This document shows, piece by piece, positions 15,203-20,069 of a DNA stretch of 20,069 bases. A model generated the notes under the pieces. The model was not told the DNA's origin, searched no databases, and saw only the letters and a list, made by a program, of their open reading frames with translations. The DNA lies in contig JACDGR010000017.1 in NCBI GenBank assembly GCA_013821525.1, positions 1 through 20,069 on the forward strand, written 5' to 3'. How positions within the stretch are numbered: position 1 is the first letter of the stretch; the number at the start of each line of letters is the position of its first letter. The position numbers and the translations under genes are program-made. This stretch comes from Actinomycetota bacterium (lineage in GTDB: Bacteria; Actinomycetota; Thermoleophilia; Gaiellales; Gaiellaceae).

Positions 15203-16683
15203 GCCCCGCGGCTCGCGACGACCGCGCCGACGGTCTTCCATAGGATCATCGCATCGAGCGCAGGCGACCAATTCTCTACGTAACGAAGATCCAGCCGTAC
15301 GGTCTCTTCCCAGGACAGGTCGCTGCGTCCGCTGATTTGCCACAGCCCAGTGATACCTGGCTTGACTAGCAGCCGGCGTTCGGCGTCTGGGCCGTACTGC
15401 TCGACCTCGCTTGGCAGCGGCGGACGCGGGCCGATCATCGACATGGAGCCGCCCAATACGTTGAACAGCTGTGGCAGCTCGTCGAGTGAGTACCGGCGCA
15501 GGAATGTGCCGACACGGGTGATGCGCGGGTCGTTGCGCATCTTGAACAGCACGCCTTCGCGGTCGCTGATGAGATCGGCCATCATGCGGTCGGCGTCGAC
15601 GCACATCGATCGGAACTTGATCACTCGGAAGGTGCGGCCGCCGAGTCCGACCCGCTCCTGACGGTAGAACGCCGGGCCGCCGTCGCGGCGTACAGCCACA
15701 GCGACCGCCAGCAAGAGCGGCGAGAAGACCAGGAGGAGCAGCGCGGCGCCGAGGCGATCGATAGCGGCTTTTGCCAGCTTGCCGGTCCCCGAGAAGCGTG
15801 GCTCGGTCAGCCGGAGCAGCGGAAGCCCGTCGACGGGCGTGATGTGCAGCCGCGGCCCGGCTATCTCCATCAGACCGGGGTCGACGGCCAGTTCGACCGA
15901 GGTGCCCTCCAGCGCCCAGGCGAGCCGCTGCAGCCTTCCCGAACCCCAGCCGGGTGTAGGCGCGACGGCGACGACCTGGTAGGCGCCGCTGCGCACCGCG
16001 GCGGCGACTTCGTCGAGATCACCGACCACGGGGATGTCGTCGATCGTGCCTTCGGTTCCTTTGGACGTGCAGGCTCCAGCGACGGTCCAGCCGAAGAACG
16101 GGTCGCGACGGGTCCGGCGAACCAGGTCGGCCACGCTGTCTTCGGTGCCGATGGCCAGCACGGCGAGTTGGCAACGACCCCGGCTGCGCTCGCGGTGCAG
16201 GAGCTTACGCAGCCCGTAGCGTGCCGAGACGCACAGGAGCCACGCGGTTGGTGTGACGCCGAAAACCCACGGCTTGACCGACACCACGTCGAACGCCAAC
16301 CCGGCCAGACCGACGCCGATGGCGCTGCCCGCAAACACCTTGGTGACCCGCCGCAGTTCTGTGGCTCCGGTGCCGAGGACCCGCGGCTCCCACGCCCGTG
16401 TCAGATGCAGCCCGACGACGATCAACAGCCAGGCGGTGGTGCCGCTTCCGAGCCGCGCGATCTCGGTCGCGCGGTACCCGAGGCCCGAGCCGAGTATTAC
16501 TCCGATTGCGACGCAGAACGTGATCACGATGAGATCGGAGACGCGCACCAGCGTGCCGTAGCGGCGCTGCCAGCGAGTGTCGCCCTGCGCCCGAGGACCG
16601 CATTCGCCAGCCGCGGAGGACCGTTGAGCGGGGATGGCGGCGTGGCGAAGCTCCCGGCGTGTCGTCACAGACGTGCTCCTCAT
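15196..16683 (-). CDS. Undecaprenyl-phosphate sugar-1-phosphate transferase (priming enzyme, WbaP/PglC superfamily)
   Basis: 495 residues from ATG 16683. The N-terminal half has four membrane helices (about residues 45-155), followed by a cytoplasmic Rossmann-like CoA-binding-type segment (LAVLAIGTEDSVADLVRRT, then DDIPVVGDLDEV). The C-terminal catalytic domain begins near residue 273. It has a re-entrant helix (AALLLLVFSPLLLAVAVAV), then FYRQERVG, VIKFRSM, RRYSLDELPQLFNVLGGSMS with the catalytic pair Asp401-Glu402, IGPRPPLPSEV and KPGITGLWQISGRSDLSWEE. It transfers a hexose- or HexNAc-1-phosphate from UDP-sugar to undecaprenyl phosphate, the first step of repeat-unit synthesis. It is divergent from the LCP ligase gene at 16953 and convergent with the phosphatase. 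The paralogue at 604-1158 is a wreck, so this is the only complete priming enzyme in the window. Confidence 0.93.
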   Translation of the reverse strand: MRSTSVTTRRELRHAAIPAQRSSAAGECGPRAQGDTRWQRRYGTLVRVSDLIVITFCVAIGVILGSGLGYRATEIARLGSGTTAWLLIVVGLHLTRAWEPRVLGTGATELRRVTKVFAGSAIGVGLAGLAFDVVSVKPWVFGVTPTAWLLCVSARYGLRKLLHRERSRGRCQLAVLAIGTEDSVADLVRRTRRDPFFGWTVAGACTSKGTEGTIDDIPVVGDLDEVAAAVRSGAYQVVAVAPTPGWGSGRLQRLAWALEGTSVELAVDPGLMEIAGPRLHITPVDGLPLLRLTEPRFSGTGKLAKAAIDRLGAALLLLVFSPLLLAVAVAVRRDGGPAFYRQERVGLGGRTFRVIKFRSMCVDADRMMADLISDREGVLFKMRNDPRITRVGTFLRRYSLDELPQLFNVLGGSMSMIGPRPPLPSEVEQYGPDAERRLLVKPGITGLWQISGRSDLSWEETVRLDLRYVENWSPALDAMILWKTVGAVVASRGAY

Positions 16684-16799
16684 GCGGGGGCAAAGGTGAG
16701 TCGGCCGCGACTACGGGGGGAGTCCGTTGCCGGAGCCTTGCCCCCTCTTCGTGGCGTTTGACGCACTCGTTACCAAGTTCGTGACACGCCGTTGCAGAT

Positions 16800-16815
16800 T
16801 CATCACCTGTGATGA
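16800..16815. promoter_or_regulatory. Operator-like perfect palindrome C (TCATCA-CCTG-TGATGA)
   Basis: A perfect inverted repeat, extendable to TCATCAC-CT-GTGATGA (7+7), in the 269-base divergent region between the sugar transferase and the LCP gene. Arms and spacer length match palindrome B at 1329-1344 in the decayed module. It could serve both promoters. Confidence 0.5.
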
Positions 16816-16851
16816 TCCACTTATCTCATTCGGCCTACCCGTGCACCCAAC

Positions 16852-16867
16852 TGGTCACCGTTGATGA
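16852..16867. promoter_or_regulatory. Operator-like half-conserved site D (TGGTCA-CCGT-TGATGA)
   Basis: The right arm TGATGA and the 4-base spacer are kept and the left arm matches 4 of 6. It lies 101 bases before the LCP ATG, against 105 bases for palindrome B before the LCP pseudogene, so B and D are positionally equivalent. TTGATG at 16861-16866 with TAACGC at 16885-16890 (18-base gap) could be a weak -35/-10 pair overlapped by the site. Confidence 0.35.
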
Positions 16868-16952
16868 GTACCGTGCGCAACCGCTAACGCTGGCTGTCGC
16901 TATGAGGAAGAAGACTCTGACAGATGCTGACGGGCGCGGGTCGAGGGTGGCC

Positions 16953-18017
16953 ATGACAGATCGGGTACGCAGCGTTACGGCGCGCCATTCCCGACCTTCG
17001 CCCACGGCGATCGCGGGACGAGGACGGCGGGTCATCCTCATCCTGGGGGTACTGATCGTCTTCCTTCTCGGGGCCGCGGGCATCGCGGCTTACCAGCTCA
17101 GCAACGCACTGGGCGATCAGGTTCCGCGCGTGCCCGACGTCTTCGCCCCGCTCCCCGCGAACGACCGCCCGGCCCAACAGACCTCGACGACGTTCCTGAT
17201 CGTGGGCACCGACTCGCGCTCTCCTGAGCCCACCACCGGCACCGACGCGGCAGCTGGGGTGGACGCCGGTTCGCAACGCGGCGACGTGATCATGCTGGCG
17301 TCCTTGGCGCCGGACAAGAGCAGCGCCTCAGTGGTCTCCATCCCTCGCGACAGCTGGGTGGACATCCCCGGCCGCGGTAAAAACAAGGTCAACGCCGCAT
17401 ACGCATTCGGCGGCGCAAGCCTGCTGACCGCGACGGTCGAGCAACTCACCGGCGTGCGGGTGGACCACTTCGCGGTCATCGACTTCGCGGGCTTCCAAGC
17501 CATGGTCGACGCTGTGGGCGGGATCGACGTCAAGGTTGCGCAGACCACCAGCGACCGCGGCGTGACCTTCAGGCAGGGCCCAAACCACCTCGATGGCGCC
17601 GACGCGCTCGTGTACGTCCGCCAACGCCATGGTCTGCCGAACGGCGACCTCGACCGCGCCCACCGCGAGCAGAACGCGCTGAAGGCGCTGCTGTCGAAGG
17701 CCTCGTCGAGCGGCGCGCTGTCGAATCCGCTCGCGCTCAACAGCCTGCTCGACGCGACGGTCCGCGCGGTCTCCGTGGACGACTCTTTGACCAACAGTGG
17801 TCTCCGCGGGCTGGCCTTGACGGTGGCAGCCCTTCGCCACTCGGGCGTCATCTTTCTCAACGCCCCGATCTCCGGCTTCGGCCGCGAAGGCGCGCAGGCC
17901 GTCGACTACCTCGACACCGTCCGCTCAGGCACTCTGTGGACAGCCTTCCGCAACGGCACGGCCAGCGAGTACGCGGCGATCTATCCCAGCGACAAGCTGT
18001 CTGATACCCCAGCGTGA
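16953..18017 (+). CDS. LytR-CpsA-Psr (LCP) family glycopolymer ligase
   Basis: 354 residues from ATG 16953, chosen because the decayed paralogue aligns from the equivalent ATG; the frame is open further upstream. A short basic cytoplasmic tail is followed by one membrane helix at about residues 27-49, then the extracellular LCP domain. Motifs seen: FLIVGTDSR, GDVIMLASLAPD, VVSIPRDSWVDIPG with Arg132-Asp133, KVNAAYAFGG, DFAGFQAMVDAVGGIDV, YVRQRHGLPNGDLDRAHREQ with Arg223, Arg225 and Arg235, and a C-terminal segment ending YPSDKLSDTPA. The conserved Arg/Asp residues bind the pyrophosphate of the polyprenyl-linked polymer. The family moves glycopolymers from the lipid carrier to cell-wall glycan. 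It is divergent from the priming transferase, so the same control region may couple the first and last steps. Confidence 0.93.
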   Translation: MTDRVRSVTARHSRPSPTAIAGRGRRVILILGVLIVFLLGAAGIAAYQLSNALGDQVPRVPDVFAPLPANDRPAQQTSTTFLIVGTDSRSPEPTTGTDAAAGVDAGSQRGDVIMLASLAPDKSSASVVSIPRDSWVDIPGRGKNKVNAAYAFGGASLLTATVEQLTGVRVDHFAVIDFAGFQAMVDAVGGIDVKVAQTTSDRGVTFRQGPNHLDGADALVYVRQRHGLPNGDLDRAHREQNALKALLSKASSSGALSNPLALNSLLDATVRAVSVDDSLTNSGLRGLALTVAALRHSGVIFLNAPISGFGREGAQAVDYLDTVRSGTLWTAFRNGTASEYAAIYPSDKLSDTPA

Positions 18018-18065
18018 CCATGGATCGGCACCACCGACCGCTGACGGACGGAGGCCTAGCCCGTG

Positions 18066-18154
18066 CGAGCGAAAGCTCGGCGGTGTCTGCTAACAGACGG
18101 GTGACGCCGAGCGACCCTGTTGGGGAGGATCCGCCTGCTCCCCGTCCGGCGGAT
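18066..18154 (+). promoter_or_regulatory. Highly structured leader upstream of the GAF-protein gene (candidate RNA switch or attenuator)
   Basis: Hairpin 1 is CGAGC-GAAA-GCTCG (18066-18079), with a GNRA-type loop. GTCTG 18085-18089 pairs with CAGAC 18094-18098. CTCGGCG 18076-18082 can instead pair with CGCCGAG 18105-18111, which excludes hairpin 1. ATCCGCC 18129-18135 pairs with GGCGGAT 18148-18154, and GGGGAG 18122-18127 can pair with CTCCCC 18138-18143 inside that loop, an H-type pseudoknot. The GAF gene starts at 18169 with its Shine-Dalgarno close behind. The first part could also be the LCP terminator, though no T-run follows. I did not recognise a known riboswitch core. Confidence 0.45.
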
Positions 18155-18168
18155 TTCGAGGAGACTCC

Positions 18169-18954
18169 GTGACCGCCACCGACGTCAGTCTGATGCCGTT
18201 CGTTATGCACCTGAGCCGCACTCGCGCCTCGAGGGTCGACGTTCGCGCCATGCTCGGTGCTGCGTGCTCCGCCATTTCGGGCGTCGTCGGCGTCGGCGGT
18301 GTTGTGGTGCTCTTGGTCGAGCCTCTGGACGGATGCCGCATTTCGGCGTCTGACGGCCGGGCGGGCTGGATCGGGGATACCCAGCTGCAGGCCGAGGTCG
18401 GCCCGATGCCCGGTGCCCTTCGCACCGGCAGGCCGATGCTGACCGTCGATATCACCCGTATCGGGCCGCCCGCGATGGCCGCTGCGGCCGCGGAATGCGG
18501 GCTCACGTCGTCGCTGGTTGTGCCCTTCGGCGTAGACGGCGAGCGGGTGGGGGTGCTGCAGCTGCTCGGCGAAGCGCATCGGCCTGTCGAGCCCGCGGAC
18601 GCCGAGTTGGTGCGACCTCTCTTAGAGGTGCTCGCGGCCCGGCTGGCTGATGTGCGGGACCTCCGGCGGGCGCGTGCCTCGCGTAGCGAACCGAAGGCGT
18701 TGTTGTCTGTCGACGCCATGGCCGTGGCGGTTTCCCTCCCGCGCCAGCATGCTGTGGGGCATGAGGGGATCTTCGAGCCTGCGAAGCCAGTCGAAACCTT
18801 CGCCGAATCGGAGGCGATGGCCGCGTTGCCCGCCGCGCCTTCGCAGGATCCGACCGGCCACCCCCTCGCTTCTGCCGCTTCTTCGTCCACTACACCTCGG
18901 GCGTTCGCGCCTCGCCCCAGCCCGAGGCCACGAATAGGGCGGCACTCACTGTGA
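18169..18954 (+). CDS. GAF-domain protein with low-complexity C-terminal tail
   Basis: 261 residues from GTG 18169, with cgaggag about seven bases upstream. Residues about 20-160 read as a GAF domain: VDVRAMLGAACSAISGVVGV, then VVVLLVEPLDGCRISASDGR. A later LTSSLVVPFGVDGERVGVLQ leads to LLGEAHRPVEPADAELVRPL, the last two strands and closing helix of GAF folds in signalling proteins. No kinase, GGDEF, HTH or ANTAR output domain follows. The C-terminal ~90 residues are Ala/Pro/Ser/Arg-rich and probably disordered. It may sense a small molecule or a partner and act through protein contacts. It is about 150 bases after the LCP stop in the same direction, so cotranscription is possible through the structured leader. 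Its exact role is unknown. Confidence 0.75.
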   Translation: MTATDVSLMPFVMHLSRTRASRVDVRAMLGAACSAISGVVGVGGVVVLLVEPLDGCRISASDGRAGWIGDTQLQAEVGPMPGALRTGRPMLTVDITRIGPPAMAAAAAECGLTSSLVVPFGVDGERVGVLQLLGEAHRPVEPADAELVRPLLEVLAARLADVRDLRRARASRSEPKALLSVDAMAVAVSLPRQHAVGHEGIFEPAKPVETFAESEAMAALPAAPSQDPTGHPLASAASSSTTPRAFAPRPSPRPRIGRHSL

Positions 18955-19009
18955 CTGCCCGTCTGACACTTCCGGGCCCTCAAGACAAACGATCGTAAGG
19001 TGGATGACT

Positions 19010-19678
19010 ATGTGGAGAGTCACGACGGTGCTCAGCGCCGCCGCCGGGGGCGCGGTCACGGCTGCGGTCGTGGTGTTGACGGTCACCTCCGCGGCCGCTT
19101 CGGAAACCACCGCGACCTCGACGCTGTTATCGACAACTGCTTCGCCGCAGGCGGCGCCGACTCATAGGCAACAAGTGGCGGCCACCAAAGAAAGAGTGGC
19201 GCCGACTACTCAGCGGGTAGCGCCTGCCGCCGCGACGTCACAGCCGTCGGTATCGGTGGCCCCGCCGACTCCGGCCGCGGCCGCGACCCCACTGCAGGCC
19301 GCGACCCCAGTGCCGGTGGCAGCTGTACTGCCAACGGCAACTCTTGCGCAGCAACCCGGCGTCGCGCCTGCCTTGGCGCCGCAGCAAGCGCAGCTGCTCA
19401 ATTCTCAGCTGGTCGTCACGGGCCTCCTCGCATGCAAGCTGGGCGGCACCTACACGGTGACGGTCACCGCCACGGAGCTCGGCTCCCGACCTGGCACGCG
19501 CACCAGCACCGTGGCCACCGGCACTTGCCTGGCGACCGCCCCGCAGCCGTGGTCGGTCACGGTGCAGGGCACCGGCGGGACCTTCGTCCCGGTGCTGACG
19601 ACCTACGGCAAGATCGTCGATTCGACGACGAAGAAGGCCACCGCGAACGTCGATGAGCGCGGCATCAAACTCTCCTAG
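19010..19678 (+). CDS. Secreted Ala/Thr/Pro-rich protein of unknown function
   Basis: 222 residues from ATG 19010. An ATG at 19004 is in frame, but the aaggtgg at 18997-19003 is correctly spaced only for 19010. The N-terminus MWRVTTVLSAAAGGAVTAAV is followed by VVLTVTSAAAS, a signal peptide or anchor with likely cleavage after the ASA/AAAS stretch. Residues about 30-135 are an Ala/Thr/Pro/Val/Gln-rich linker of low complexity. The last ~90 residues form a compact-looking domain of beta character: VVTGLLACKLGGTYTVTVTA, then TSTVATGTCLATAPQPWSVT, with just two cysteines that could form a disulphide. I do not recognise the domain. The layout resembles cell-wall spanning proteins that expose a small domain. 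It lies between the GAF gene and the epimerase, with a hairpin directly at its stop. Confidence 0.7.
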   Translation: MWRVTTVLSAAAGGAVTAAVVVLTVTSAAASETTATSTLLSTTASPQAAPTHRQQVAATKERVAPTTQRVAPAAATSQPSVSVAPPTPAAAATPLQAATPVPVAAVLPTATLAQQPGVAPALAPQQAQLLNSQLVVTGLLACKLGGTYTVTVTATELGSRPGTRTSTVATGTCLATAPQPWSVTVQGTGGTFVPVLTTYGKIVDSTTKKATANVDERGIKLS

Positions 19679-19692
19679 CGAGCTCGGCTCGC
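19678..19692 (+). terminator. Hairpin at the end of the secreted-protein gene
   Basis: GCGAGC-TCG-GCTCGC is a perfect six-base stem starting at the last base of the TAG stop. No T-run follows, as is common for actinobacterial terminators, so the call rests on position and stem strength only. Confidence 0.4.
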
Positions 19693-19770
19693 CTCTTCGA
19701 GCGGTCGGGGGTGTGAGCGTCACCTCTGTGTGACCGATTAACGAAGTTGGCCACCCGTTCGATGTACGTC

Positions 19771-19803
19771 GCAGTCGACGCAGCACTGGTGCGTCGTTAC
19801 TGC
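19771..19803 (+). promoter_or_regulatory. Long hairpin directly before the Shine-Dalgarno of the epimerase gene
   Basis: GCAGT 19771-19775 pairs with ACTGC 19799-19803, and CGACGCA 19776-19782 pairs with TGCGTCG 19790-19796. The loop is GCACTGG and a two-base TT bulge lies on the right side: 12 paired bases in all. The Shine-Dalgarno GGAGGA follows at once (19804-19809). It could be a translation-control stem-loop or the binding site of a dimeric repressor. Confidence 0.5.
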
Positions 19804-19816
19804 GGAGGACGGTCGC

Positions 19817-20069
19817 ATGGCAAAACCACGCGTACACGTCGTCGTAGGGACCCGGCCGGAGGCAGTAAAACTTGCCCCCCTGGTCCTTGCGATGCGCGCC
19901 GAAGGGTCCGCTGAGCCTGTGGTCGTGACGACCGGGCAGCACCCGGAGATGGTCGATCAGGTGTTGAGCGACTTCGGGATCGTGGCCGACGTCCGGCTCG
20001 AGCTCGACCGCCGCACCGGCGATCAGGCCGAGCTGGTCGCGCAGCTGTGCCCCGCGCTCGACCGAGCAC
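19817..20069 (+). CDS. wecB: UDP-N-acetylglucosamine 2-epimerase, N-terminal part (continues past window)
   Basis: 84 codons are visible from ATG 19817, which follows ggagga at 19804-19809. The start MAKPRVHVVVGTRPEAVKLA holds the family's GTRPEA nucleotide-binding loop, then PLVLAMR and VVVTTGQHPEMVDQVLSDFG, the conserved TGQH-EM segment. The non-hydrolysing family interconverts UDP-GlcNAc and UDP-ManNAc in the cytoplasm, giving ManNAc for cell-wall linkage units or polysaccharide. The full enzyme is about 370-400 residues, so only a fifth is here. Placement at the end of the locus fits supply of a donor for the glycan. The N-terminus alone cannot exclude related epimerase variants. Confidence 0.88.
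   Translation, partial: MAKPRVHVVVGTRPEAVKLAPLVLAMRAEGSAEPVVVTTGQHPEMVDQVLSDFGIVADVRLELDRRTGDQAELVAQLCPALDRA

Noticed and set aside
15844..16761. 305-codon plus-strand open frame opposite the sugar transferase
   Set aside because: It is a shadow of a clearly recognised membrane enzyme and has no recognisable protein features.
16769..16786. GTTACC...GTGAC possible MtrA-like direct repeat before the sugar transferase
   Set aside because: The repeat period I count (12) does not fit the spacing I recall for MtrA sites, and only five bases match per half.
18066..18154. Known c-di-AMP (ydaO) or c-di-GMP riboswitch in the GAF leader
   Set aside because: GGGTGAC near 18099 is reminiscent of ydaO, but the other conserved blocks of that class are not visible, so I left it as an unassigned structured leader.
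19719..19734. GTCAC-N6-GTGAC inverted repeat upstream of wecB
   Set aside because: It superficially resembles a CRP-family site, but the half-sites are in the reverse order to TGTGA-N6-TCACA, and five-base arms are weak evidence in GC-rich DNA.

Overview
The window comes from a high-GC Gram-positive actinobacterium. The evidence is GTG starts, GC-rich third codon positions, an actinobacterial-type IS1634 transposase, a DUF222/HNH (13E12-like) remnant, and LytR-CpsA-Psr (LCP) ligase genes next to polyprenyl-phosphate sugar transferases. Pseudonocardiales or a relative is my guess; nothing here fixes the genus. The window is one exopolysaccharide or cell-wall-glycan biosynthesis locus of the Wzx/Wzy type, cut at both ends.

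Layout. 2-607 is the 3' end of a nucleotide-sugar (UDP-glucose type) dehydrogenase. 604-2464 is a decayed divergent pair: a truncated sugar transferase (minus) and a broken LCP gene (plus). 2461-3942 is a Wzz/BY-kinase fusion whose ATG lies inside the stop of the broken LCP gene. 4091-10945 is a tightly packed cassette of visibly lower GC: GT2, Wzy-like polymerase, GT4, GT4, Wzx flippase, GT2. 11024-12915 is an IS1634-family element with a rearranged transposase. 12916-13760 is debris, including a frameshifted DUF222/HNH gene. 13934-15202 holds an atypical LuxR-type regulator and a low-molecular-weight tyrosine phosphatase. 15196-18017 is the intact divergent pair, priming sugar transferase (minus) and LCP ligase (plus). 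Then come a GAF-domain protein (18169-18954), a secreted Ala/Thr/Pro-rich protein (19010-19678) and the start of UDP-GlcNAc 2-epimerase (19817 to the window end).

How the genes work together (inference from family roles). The intact sugar transferase loads the first sugar phosphate on undecaprenyl phosphate. The cassette glycosyltransferases extend it, Wzx flips it and the Wzy-like protein polymerises it. The Wzz/BY-kinase sets chain length, reset by the phosphatase, and the LCP enzyme attaches the polymer to the cell wall. The dehydrogenase and epimerase supply sugar nucleotides.

The most unusual signals are non-coding or recombinational. (1) The sugar transferase/LCP divergent module is present twice, once intact and once decayed, and both divergent promoter regions carry TCATCA-N4-TGATGA-type palindromes. 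(2) A 57-base, two-hairpin element with fixed spacing occurs at 1216-1272 and 13816-13872, with different but still paired stem sequences. (3) The IS transposase carries the block around its catalytic Glu twice, in frame, 65 codons apart, as if two IS copies had recombined. (4) The GAF-protein gene and the epimerase gene have strongly structured leaders. No tRNA, rRNA or CRISPR array was seen.
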